Shown here: piece by piece, positions 1 to 4,440 of the stretch
Layout of the letters: the number at the start of each line of letters is the position of its first letter
Numbering within the stretch: position 1 is the first letter of the stretch
Assembly: GCA_019162915.1 (NCBI GenBank)
Contig: JAFLKZ010000080.1
Span: 14,020-19,619 of the forward strand
Length of the DNA: 5,600 nucleotides
Direction: 5' to 3'
DNA from: Campylobacteraceae bacterium
Lineage (GTDB): Bacteria > Campylobacterota > Campylobacteria > Campylobacterales > Sulfurospirillaceae
The notes under the pieces: generated by a model
What the model was told of the DNA's origin: nothing
Seen by the model: the letters and a program-made list of their open reading frames with translations, nothing else
The model's database searches: none
Made by a program: the position numbers and the translations under genes

Positions 1-233
1 CTATTTTTAACTTCTTTTTTTGTGTAAAAAGCACTACTTTCACTTTCTGTTTTAGTTAGCATAGATTTTTTAAAGAAAGGATGAAAATAGGTAATCTCAT
101 TATATTTTTCAACATAAGGTTTCAATTCCCAACTTTTAGTTATTTCGTTATTTGGACAAGAAAAAGTAAAAGGAAACATAAAAGTGTGATAACTAAAAAG
201 GGAGGAAGAATCTTTTTGAGTAGTGTCGTTCAT
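1..233 (-). CDS. Hypothetical protein, N-terminal part, runs off the left edge
   Basis: An open frame runs from an ATG at 233 to base 1 without a stop: 77 full codons, so only the N-terminus is seen. AAGGA at 240-244, six bases before the ATG, supports the start. The protein begins MNDTTQKDSSSLFSYHTFMF and continues with a phenylalanine/proline-rich stretch (PFTF). A charged segment with several aromatic pairs follows (YVEKYNEITYFHPFFKK). No signal peptide or clear transmembrane helix is visible in this part. I do not recognise the family. It is divergent from the WYL regulator at 400, about 165 bases away, the usual layout for a regulator and its target. WYL proteins often control defence or stress genes, so a role of that kind is an inference from context only. 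Confidence 0.75.
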   Translation of the reverse strand, partial: MNDTTQKDSSSLFSYHTFMFPFTFSCPNNEITKSWELKPYVEKYNEITYFHPFFKKSMLTKTESESSAFYTKKEVKN

Positions 234-330
234 AGATAATCCTTAAAATTATTTTATATTTAAGTTATAAATTGCCCGATATTGTAGCTAAACTAAAATA
301 TAATCTGTTAAATTTTTCTACATAAATAGA

Positions 331-368
331 ATTAAGTTGGCTTAATGTTGTATAGTTTCTTTTATAAA
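331..368 (+). promoter_or_regulatory. Inverted repeat and -10-like boxes in the divergent WYL promoter region
   Basis: The 166 bases between the two divergent starts hold a perfect inverted repeat, ATTAAG-TTGG-CTTAAT, at 331-346. TATAGT (351-356) and TATAAA (363-368) just downstream are possible -10 boxes for the regulator, so the repeat would sit near the -35 position. This is where an autorepressor would be expected to bind. On the minus strand the run AATATAAAAT (251-260) could be the -10 of the leftward gene. Function is inferred from position and symmetry only. Confidence 0.4.
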
Positions 369-399
369 ATTTTAATTATAAATGTCATTAGGGTGCATT

Positions 400-630
400 A
401 TGAAACAAAACAATACTGAAAGTAAAATTAATCACATTTTTAAATTGATGCAAAAACTTCATGCTGGCGAAGAGATTTACGCCCAAAATGAAAATATTTT
501 AGAAGAATTACGCATCAATGAAAGAACACTTAGACGCTATTTGGAAGATATTCACACTTTGTATAGTCATATTTTAGTAGTAGAAAAAAAGCAAAAAAAG
601 TTAGATGGTAGAAAAGTTTCTATCATATAG
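400..630 (+). CDS. WYL-family transcriptional regulator, 5' part (HTH), frameshifted
   Basis: DNA-binding half of a WYL regulator. The ATG at 400 is preferred over the in-frame ATG at 382, because AGGG at 390-393 lies six bases before it while 382 has only A/T upstream. Residues about 31-51 form a helix-turn-helix: ENILEEL, a turn at RIN, then a recognition helix ERTLRRYLEDI. The frame ends in TAG at 628-630, after the sequence GRKVSI. In the next frame the protein continues as YRVFDKEEDV at 626, so the halves join smoothly if one A at about 625 is removed. Frame 2 has a stop at 602-604, so the shift must lie between about 605 and 627. Such proteins bind operator DNA as dimers in the cytoplasm. 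As it stands, this ORF would make only an isolated HTH peptide of 76 residues. Confidence 0.75.
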   Translation: MKQNNTESKINHIFKLMQKLHAGEEIYAQNENILEELRINERTLRRYLEDIHTLYSHILVVEKKQKKLDGRKVSII

Positions 631-1408
631 GGTTTTTGATAAAGAAGAAGATGTTGCAGAGGTTTTACGCTTCTTTCTTGAGGAGAGTAATGAGTTAGGC
701 TGGATTCTCTCTTTAATTCAAGAAAAAGACCCATCTATGATACTTAAACTTAACGATGAAGAAAAAGAGAGCATTGAAGAGAGTATGTGTGATGAGGATG
801 ATGATATCTTTGTTTTTAGAACAAACCTTTTTGAAACTCTTCAAGATCAAAAACATGTCAAAATTTATGAGCAGCTAAAATCTGCTGTAAAAAATCATGA
901 GTATCGAAATATTGTCTATTTAAGACATAAAGAAGAGGTGTTTAAAAATGCAAAATGCCTAAAACTCATTTTTGTAAATAGCAACTGGTATATTGCAATT
1001 GAAACTGATGAAAGTAAGCTAAGGCTATTGCGTATAACTTTCATTAAACGTGTCACTTATGCTTCAAAAGCAACCTATCAAGCGTATATTCTTGCACGTT
1101 ATGAAAATTATTTTGACAATATGCAAAACGCATTAAGCCTTTATGGAATGCCTCAAAAGACTTCTATACTGCGCGCGTCTCCTTATGTTACTCGCTATTT
1201 TAATGAAGGCATGAAGCCTTTTTTCCATTCTCAAAAATTTATAGAAAACACTGAAGATGGAAGTGTTGTTTTTAGTATCAATTATACGCAACAGCTAGAA
1301 ATCCTTCCATTTATCAAGCAATGGGTTCCTCATCTACAGATTATTGAGCCACAAGAATTAAAAGATATTTTAAAAGAAGATATGCGGCAAACACTAAAAT
1401 CTCTCTAA
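605..1408 (+). CDS. WYL-domain transcriptional regulator, 3' part (ligand-sensing domains)
   Basis: Carries the sensor half of the same WYL regulator. Numbered from the ATG at 605, genuine homology probably starts at Tyr8 (base 626). A helical linker follows (about 10-90), then the WYL domain (about 95-155). That domain contains NWYI (127-130), the position of the name-giving Trp-Tyr-Leu, and the conserved downstream arginine in LLRITF (Arg143). Residues about 187-267 fit the C-terminal WCX-type extension, starting ILRASPYV. The 605 ATG lacks a convincing ribosome binding site, so it is unlikely to be a natural independent start. WYL regulators such as BrxR/CapW control phage-defence loci and can sense nucleic acid ligands; whether this one does is unknown. 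The likely targets are the divergent gene at 233 and the downstream genes from 1471. Gene identity is firm; its functional state is uncertain because of the frameshift. Confidence 0.85.
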   Translation: MVEKFLSYRVFDKEEDVAEVLRFFLEESNELGWILSLIQEKDPSMILKLNDEEKESIEESMCDEDDDIFVFRTNLFETLQDQKHVKIYEQLKSAVKNHEYRNIVYLRHKEEVFKNAKCLKLIFVNSNWYIAIETDESKLRLLRITFIKRVTYASKATYQAYILARYENYFDNMQNALSLYGMPQKTSILRASPYVTRYFNEGMKPFFHSQKFIENTEDGSVVFSINYTQQLEILPFIKQWVPHLQIIEPQELKDILKEDMRQTLKSL

Positions 1409-1409
1409 A

Positions 1410-1442
1410 TTGACACTTTTTGTCACTGCAATACTCTACTAT
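1410..1442 (+). promoter_or_regulatory. Promoter/operator with a TGACA-N5-TGTCA palindrome
   Basis: Starting two bases after the regulator stop codon is TTGACA (1410-1415), a perfect -35 hexamer. Its last five bases form one arm of the palindrome TGACA-CTTTT-TGTCA (1411-1425). TACTAT at 1437-1442 is the best -10-like box, although the spacing of 21 is long; TACTCT at 1432-1437 has a spacing of 16 but is weaker. A symmetric site over a -35 box next to a regulator gene suggests an operator, possibly for the WYL protein itself. Confidence 0.45.
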
Positions 1443-1470
1443 TTCTCCTGTAAACAAAAAAGGAGAAAAA

Positions 1471-1608
1471 ATGAAAAACTTAGTTTTAGTCATACTTATG
1501 GGAAGTATCTGTTTTGCACAAGAGATGCAGGTATTTACAAACAAATACTATGGGCATAGTATTGTCAAATGCACAGATGTCGCAAGAAATCTTTTGTGGA
1601 GAGCGTAA
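1471..1608 (+). CDS. Exported glycine-zipper protein, 5' part with signal peptide, frameshifted
   Basis: The ATG at 1471 follows a strong AGGAG (1461-1465). The product starts with a classic signal peptide: MKN, a hydrophobic core LVLVILMGSI, and the cleavage region CFA-QE. The mature start EMQVFTNKYYGHSIV follows, and the frame then closes at TAA 1606-1608. The large downstream frame (glycine-zipper region) is shifted by one base and has no signal peptide of its own. The two parts are therefore best read as one gene broken by a single-base insertion somewhere between about 1545 and 1605. The exact point cannot be fixed, because both frames stay open through that stretch. The intact product would go to the envelope. 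Without frame restoration this part gives only a 45-residue peptide. Confidence 0.6.
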   Translation: MKNLVLVILMGSICFAQEMQVFTNKYYGHSIVKCTDVARNLLWRA

Positions 1609-1954
1609 AGAGTTGAGAGAAAAATTATCTCAGGTAAATTATTCGACACTCAATGGCGCTTTGATTGGTGGATTTGGGGGAGCAGCCGCATTTGCAGCAG
1701 GCAATGCAGCAGTTGGACTTCAAAATATAGGTGCTGGGGCTGGGATAGGATTTGTTTTTGGTGCTATCCAAATGGGAATCGATAAATATAAAGAAGACCA
1801 TGAATACATTATGGTGCGTGAATACACCAATGACAAAGAGGAAAAGACCCTGCTTATCTCTTTACTCATCGTAGATAATGGTATGTCAGCTGAGGAAGTC
1901 AAAGAGACTTTAGAAAAAGAGCAATTAAGCAAAATAGAAAAAGGTACATTATGA
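1514..1954 (+). CDS. Glycine-zipper family envelope protein, 3' part
   Basis: The long frame closes at TGA 1952-1954. Its earliest start here is a TTG at 1514 with no ribosome binding site, so it is almost certainly the continuation of the signal-peptide frame from 1471. Numbered from 1514, residues about 48-87 are a glycine/alanine-rich hydrophobic stretch (GALIGGFGGAAAFAAG, then GAGAGIGFVFGA). This matches a glycine-zipper hairpin that inserts into or packs against a membrane. A charged segment follows, then a short hydrophobic strand (LLISLLIVDNG) and a helical, Glu/Lys-rich tail. Proteins of this type sit in the cell envelope; their exact function is mostly unknown. The stop codon overlaps the start of the small lipoprotein gene (ATGA), so the two are translated together, presumably from the promoter at 1410-1442. 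Confidence 0.7.
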   Translation: MHKRCRYLQTNTMGIVLSNAQMSQEIFCGERKELREKLSQVNYSTLNGALIGGFGGAAAFAAGNAAVGLQNIGAGAGIGFVFGAIQMGIDKYKEDHEYIMVREYTNDKEEKTLLISLLIVDNGMSAEEVKETLEKEQLSKIEKGTL

Positions 1955-2067
1955 AAAAGTTTATATTAACCATTATGAGTGTGGGTGCTATATTTTTGTT
2001 AAGTGGTTGTGGTCAAAAACAACCGTATCCCGTTTGGTGGCTTTTCGGCTTTGGACCATGTGGTTAA
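1951..2067 (+). CDS. Small lipoprotein (38 aa), 3' end probably chimeric
   Basis: The ATG at 1951 overlaps the preceding stop as ATGA and has AAGG at 1941-1944. The product has a lipoprotein signal: MKKF, a hydrophobic core, and a lipobox LSGC with the lipidated cysteine at residue 20. It leaves only 19 mature residues (CGQKQPYPVWWLFGFGPCG). Codons after about residue 29 (base 2036 onward) lie on the reverse strand of a truncated Phd/YefM antitoxin gene whose sequence is genuinely related to a second copy at 4441-4692. The last eight or so residues are therefore probably not native, and the original lipoprotein may have been longer. The intact part would be lipid-anchored in the envelope, paired with the glycine-zipper protein. 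Confidence 0.65.
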   Translation: MKKFILTIMSVGAIFLLSGCGQKQPYPVWWLFGFGPCG

Positions 2068-2278
2068 TTTCCATAAGTTCTGCTTGATCAGCAATTGATT
2101 TTAATCGCAAATATTCATTTAAATCGATAATAACAACTTCTGCCTCATTATTTTTTAAAACAATAATTTTTTCAAGAGTTTTATTTTTGATTTGATCGAT
2201 CAATTGTCCTAAAGATCTTGATACTTTTGTTAGTGATAATAACTCATCTGTCGAAACTGTAAACCTAGTTGTATACAT
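1988..2278 (-). pseudogene. Phd/YefM-type antitoxin, C-terminus replaced, toxin missing
   Basis: The ATG at 2278 is chosen because AAGGA (2286-2290) lies seven bases upstream; an in-frame TTG at 2308 has no such site. The 96-residue product begins MYTTRFTVSTDELLSLTKVS, followed by an amphipathic segment and the strand KIIVLKNNEAEVVIIDLNEY. This is the typical N-terminal DNA-binding and dimer fold of prevent-host-death antitoxins. It then has DQAELMEINHMVQSRKAT, which matches DQAELIEINSIIQNRKDT in the fragment at 4441-4692. After RKAT (base 2036) the similarity ends, and the last 16 residues are antisense to the lipoprotein gene. The toxin-binding tail is thus lost, and no toxin gene follows. 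An N-terminal half can still bind its operator, so a regulatory remnant is possible. TAAAAT at 2316-2311 is a possible -10. Type fold: confident; broken state: inferred from the comparison. Confidence 0.7.
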
Positions 2279-2378
2279 TTTATTTTCCTTGCTCAAACAT
2301 TTAAGCAAAAATTTTACATCAAATTCAATAAGAAATAATTGTAATATGATAAAAAGTTAATAAATACCAAATGTCATG

Positions 2379-2406
2379 TAAATTCTAAAACCATACCCTG
2401 TAGCAT
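2379..2406 (+). repeat. Left copy of direct repeat flanking the DinJ-YafQ cassette
   Basis: This 28-base stretch matches 2987-3014 at 24 of 28 positions. The shared core reads TAAATTCT-n-AAACC-n-TACCCT-n-TAGC-n-T; three of the four differences are A/G changes. It lies just upstream of the toxin-antitoxin promoter. The two copies bound the operon almost exactly, so it could be a recombination or duplication scar. Confidence 0.6.
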
Positions 2407-2414
2407 CTATTTAC

Positions 2415-2443
2415 TTGTTATTGTACTACATTTGTGGTACAAT
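2415..2443 (+). promoter_or_regulatory. Promoter and autoregulatory operator of the DinJ-YafQ operon
   Basis: TTGTTA (2415-2420) and TACAAT (2438-2443) are separated by exactly 17 bases, a good sigma-70 promoter. An imperfect 22-bp palindrome, 18 of 22 positions symmetric with outer arms TTGTAC and GTACAA, occupies 2421-2442. It fills the spacer and overlaps the -10. Ribbon-helix-helix antitoxins such as DinJ and RelB repress their own operons at sites of this kind. Confidence 0.65.
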
Positions 2444-2468
2444 TTTATAAAAAAGGAAAGGATATACC

Positions 2469-2720
2469 ATGAGAACAAGCACCAGTGTTCGCATCGATGA
2501 AGAAACAAAACTCATTGCTGCAGAAGTACTAAAACAATACGGAATGAGCCTTAGCGAAGGAATTAATCTTTTTTGCAAGCAAGTAGCTATGACTTATTCG
2601 ATTCCATTTGAATTAAAAGTGCCGTCAGATAGAATGAAAAAGGCACTTAAAGAACTAGAGAAGAGGGAAGGGAAATCATTTGATTCAATAGAAGCTCTTA
2701 AAGCCGATCTTGAATCATGA
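2469..2720 (+). CDS. dinJ: RelB/DinJ-family antitoxin
   Basis: An 83-residue protein with the ribbon-helix-helix layout of DinJ/RelB antitoxins. A beta strand at residues about 3-9 (TSTSVRI) is followed by two helices: DEETKLIAAEVLKQYG, then the serine-capped SLSEGINLFCKQVAMT. IPFEL comes next, then a flexible charged C-terminal tail that would wrap the toxin. It neutralises the YafQ-like RNase encoded next and, alone or in complex, represses the operon. AAGG at 2458-2461 gives good spacing to the ATG at 2469. The stop overlaps the toxin start as ATGA (2717-2720), coupling antitoxin and toxin translation. Length is normal for the family. Family identity is strong; the gene symbol rests on family resemblance. 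Confidence 0.92.
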   Translation: MRTSTSVRIDEETKLIAAEVLKQYGMSLSEGINLFCKQVAMTYSIPFELKVPSDRMKKALKELEKREGKSFDSIEALKADLES

Positions 2721-2989
2721 AATATTCTATCTTCCGAACATCTTCATTCAAAAAGGCTTATAAGAAGCTCTACTCATCAGATCAAGAGCTAATTTTAAAT
2801 ATTGTTGCCAAACTTGCTTATGGTGAAAGTCTCGAAGAAAAATACAAAGATCATTTTTTAATAGGTAACTATAAAGGGTGTAGGGAATGCCATATAAAAC
2901 CTGACTTATTATTGATCTATAAAATCAATAACGATGAAGTAGAATTGCTTTTGGTAGAAGTTGGCAAACATGCTTCACTATTTAAATAA
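2717..2989 (+). CDS. yafQ: YafQ-family mRNA interferase toxin (RelE superfamily)
   Basis: A 90-residue ribosome-associated RNase toxin that would cleave mRNA during translation when its antitoxin is degraded. It starts MKYSIFRTSSFKKAYKK, as family members do, and carries the conserved C-terminal pattern DHFLIGNYKGCRECHIKPD...KHASLF. By comparison with E. coli YafQ the catalytic candidates are His46, His59, Asp63, His85 and Phe89, all present. The position after the Asp, usually Trp, is Leu64 here. The gene overlaps the antitoxin stop by four bases and has no separate promoter. The TAA stop is the first triplet of the right-hand flanking repeat (2987-3014). It looks intact and functional. Confidence 0.92.
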   Translation: MKYSIFRTSSFKKAYKKLYSSDQELILNIVAKLAYGESLEEKYKDHFLIGNYKGCRECHIKPDLLLIYKINNDEVELLLVEVGKHASLFK

Positions 2990-3014
2990 ATTCTCAAACC
3001 GTACCCTATAGCGT
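2987..3014 (+). repeat. Right copy of direct repeat flanking the DinJ-YafQ cassette
   Basis: Partner of the copy at 2379-2406 (24/28 identical) in the same orientation. It begins at the toxin stop codon. Within and just after it, GTACCC occurs twice (3001-3006 and 3013-3018). This places the repeat at the start of the attachment-like region described below. Confidence 0.6.
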
Positions 3015-3046
3015 ACCCAAAGAATTTTAATGAAGATATTTTTTTA

Positions 3047-3070
3047 AGAAAAAAAGGCTTTTAAAGCCCT
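3047..3070 (-). terminator. Intrinsic terminator, leftward
   Basis: Read on the minus strand, the stem GGCTT-TAA-AAGCC (3068-3056) is followed directly by seven T residues and CTT. It would stop leftward transcripts from the 3263-4334 operon. It sits about 13 bases beyond the tRNA-like 3' end at 3083-3101, which is also where a tRNA gene normally has its terminator. On the plus strand it is a weaker stop for the toxin operon. Confidence 0.65.
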
Positions 3071-3082
3071 ATTTTAAGGGGA

Positions 3083-3101
3083 TGGTACTGAGGCCGGACT
3101 C
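3083..3101 (-). other. tRNA 3'-end fragment, probable attachment-site remnant
   Basis: The minus strand reads GAGTCCGGCCTCAGTACCA. This resembles the end of a tRNA-Leu: part of the T-loop (GAGT), the T-stem (CCGGC), acceptor bases and a terminal CCA. E. coli tRNA-Leu(CAA) has GAGTCCGGCC in the same place. Upstream of it (3102 rightward) no tRNA body follows; the fit is one base short in the acceptor stem. A tRNA 3' end cut at the T-loop and followed by a terminator is what integration of an island or prophage leaves at one end. The reading is an inference. Confidence 0.45.
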
Positions 3102-3122
3102 ACTACGATAGTTAAAAACACC

Positions 3123-3180
3123 TATATAATCGTGCTTTAAAAACATATATAACCTTGCAGTACCGTAATCAGTACCGTTA
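3123..3180 (+). repeat. Cluster of short direct repeats, possible recombinase arm sites
   Basis: Two pairs of short direct repeats lie side by side. TATATAATCGTGC (3123-3135) and TATATAACCTTGC (3146-3158) match at 11 of 13 positions. CAGTACCGT occurs at 3158-3166 and again at 3170-3178. Counting GTACCC at 3001 and 3013 and GGTAC at 3084, the GTACC word occurs five times within about 180 bases. The remaining bases up to 3262 hold no gene or RNA I can recognise. Confidence 0.45.
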
Positions 3181-3262
3181 AAAGCTAAAGTATACACTCT
3201 AATTACTGTATCATTTTCTTTTAATTATACTAAGATTAGACTTAACTTTCTACAAACAAACT

Positions 3263-3961
3263 TCATAAGTATAGTTTCAAGGCTGTTGTAATTGCATTAG
3301 GAGCATTTTTCGCAACGTCTAAATAAAATTTAACGGGTTCAACTAGGTCAATTTCATCTAAATATTTCTGATAATCAAGCCTTTGAAGTGCATCATGCAA
3401 ATCACTCAAATCTTGAAGAGTAACAGCTTCATATTTTAATAGCTTCTCAAAAATAAACTCATTATGATAAAGCGCAACACTTAGGTCAATAATATCCCTT
3501 GATTTATTTTGATCCTTCCTGTAAACAATTTTTTTTGCCAAAATATCTTCTAAACTTTCGACATAAATAGTCTCATGAAAAAAAGCTTGACTATTGTCTA
3601 TAATTGGATGACTAATAAAATCTTGCGATACTAGGATGTCGATTTTAATATTTTCTTTTGTAAGCAACCTTATATGATTTGCTAAGTCCATATACTTAGC
3701 AGTATTGAACGTACTTGAATCGTCTATCCAGTGTTTTGGACTGAGATAATTCAATATTTGCGGATCGGTAACAAACAAATCGATATCAAAACTTTTTCGA
3801 TGTTGAAAATGATAAATCGCTAATGCTGTACCACCACCAAATCGCATAAATGAAAGATCATTATTAGGCAAGAGCTTTTTACACTCATGGACTAAATCAT
3901 TGAGTGCTTTAATTTGTTTAGGATAAGTCTCAAGAATGAATTGATGCGTTTTAGTATCCAT
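3263..3961 (-). CDS. AbiEii/AbiGii-family nucleotidyltransferase toxin
   Basis: A 232-residue protein of the AbiEii/MenT-like nucleotidyltransferase superfamily (DUF1814 type). The signature is at residues 42-62: GGGTALAIY, then HRKSFDIDLF, with the metal-binding aspartates Asp59 and Asp61 and the usual Arg55-x-Ser57. KIDIL (Asp108) is a likely third acidic residue. SLEDILAKKI...KSRDIIDL (about 136-160) matches the later conserved block with its Lys, Arg and Asp. Family members act as cytoplasmic toxins that transfer nucleotides, in known cases to tRNA acceptor ends, and give phage abortive infection. The start codon at 3961 overlaps the end of the HTH gene by 11 bases and has no clear ribosome binding site of its own, so translation is coupled. 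The substrate is unknown. All key residues appear intact. Confidence 0.85.
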   Translation of the reverse strand: MDTKTHQFILETYPKQIKALNDLVHECKKLLPNNDLSFMRFGGGTALAIYHFQHRKSFDIDLFVTDPQILNYLSPKHWIDDSSTFNTAKYMDLANHIRLLTKENIKIDILVSQDFISHPIIDNSQAFFHETIYVESLEDILAKKIVYRKDQNKSRDIIDLSVALYHNEFIFEKLLKYEAVTLQDLSDLHDALQRLDYQKYLDEIDLVEPVKFYLDVAKNAPNAITTALKLYL

Positions 3962-4334
3962 GGTTTAGCACTTTATAGACTTTTTTCATTGGTATTTTAA
4001 AGTGCATCGCAAAATCTTCTATCTCTTCTTTGAGAGCTTCCGTTTTGATAACATCTAAGGCGTATTTTTCAACAGGCTTTTCAGGCAATTTTCCCAAAAG
4101 AAGTTTTTTAATATCATTGGCCGCAAGATGTTTGTCTTCATTGCCTATAGAAGCATTAACCGTTGCTACAAGCATATCGTAAGCCGTTGCAGACTTATAT
4201 AAGTTTAAAATAGATTCTTTATCGACATTGGTTAAAAAATCAGCTAGAGCTTTTTTTGAATGCCCTTCTTTTTTCCATTCATTGAGAGTAGATTGAGGAA
4301 CACCAAAAATATTAGCGATATCTTTTGCTTTCAT
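3951..4334 (-). CDS. HTH-domain protein, predicted antitoxin and autorepressor of the AbiEii-like gene
   Basis: A 127-residue protein with an N-terminal helix-turn-helix: KAKDIANIFGV, then PQSTLNEWKKEG (residues about 2-24). A helical middle and a basic C-terminus ending KIPMKKVYKVLNHGY follow. The ATG at 4334 is backed by AGGAG at 4340-4344, five bases away. It is the first gene of a two-gene operon and overlaps the AbiEii-like toxin gene, in the usual antitoxin-first order. Classic AbiEi antitoxins have an N-terminal winged HTH and a conserved C-terminal domain, and are considerably longer; I do not see that C-terminal domain here. It may therefore be a different partner type. It probably binds the operon promoter at 4356-4384. 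The DNA-binding role is well supported; the antitoxin role is inferred from position. Confidence 0.75.
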   Translation of the reverse strand: MKAKDIANIFGVPQSTLNEWKKEGHSKKALADFLTNVDKESILNLYKSATAYDMLVATVNASIGNEDKHLAANDIKKLLLGKLPEKPVEKYALDVIKTEALKEEIEDFAMHFKIPMKKVYKVLNHGY

Positions 4335-4355
4335 TGGAACTCCTTTTTTGTTAAA

Positions 4356-4384
4356 ATTATACGACTATTGTATTTTTTTGTCAA
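4356..4384 (-). promoter_or_regulatory. Perfect consensus sigma-70 promoter of the HTH-AbiEii operon
   Basis: On the minus strand TTGACA (4384-4379) and TATAAT (4361-4356) are separated by exactly 17 bases: both hexamers and the spacing are ideal. The ATG lies 21 bases beyond the -10. The spacer and -10 hold an imperfect symmetric element, ATAC-N7-GTAT (4374-4360), a possible operator. A promoter this strong in a group whose promoters usually lack a good -35 implies tight repression. Confidence 0.8.
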
Positions 4385-4440
4385 ATATGAAGGAATATAT
4401 CATTTATTGTTTGAGAGAGATGTAGATTGAGGAGAAGAGG

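Noticed and set aside
581..600. Two runs of seven A residues as a phase-variation tract for the regulator
   Set aside because: Tracts of this length are not strongly unstable, and a frame-2 stop at 602 means a shift in them would not restore the reading frame.
612..630. Programmed +1 frameshifting to make the WYL regulator
   Set aside because: The last codon before TAG is ATA; a +1 slip would need Ile tRNA to pair with UAU, and there is no typical slippery site or stimulatory structure. Mutation or sequence error is simpler.
1341..1544. 67-codon open frame on the minus strand
   Set aside because: It lies opposite the end of the WYL gene and the signal-peptide frame, has no ribosome binding site and no recognisable domain; a shadow of the plus-strand genes.
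1720..1932. 70-codon open frame on the minus strand
   Set aside because: Antisense to the glycine-zipper coding region, serine- and isoleucine-rich without domain features; a shadow.
3083..3180. A complete tRNA gene
   Set aside because: Only the 3' end is tRNA-like; no anticodon arm, D arm or matching 5' acceptor strand is found next to it on the minus strand.
2379..3180. CRISPR array or integron cassette site (attC)
   Set aside because: The repeats are few, imperfect and not evenly spaced with unique spacers, and the integron core motifs (GTTRRRY and its inverse) are not seen.
3198..3240. TCTAAT...ATTAGA inverted repeat downstream of the AbiEii-like gene as a terminator
   Set aside because: Arms of only six A/T-rich pairs around a loop of about 30 bases and no T-tract; too weak, while a much better leftward terminator is at 3047-3070.
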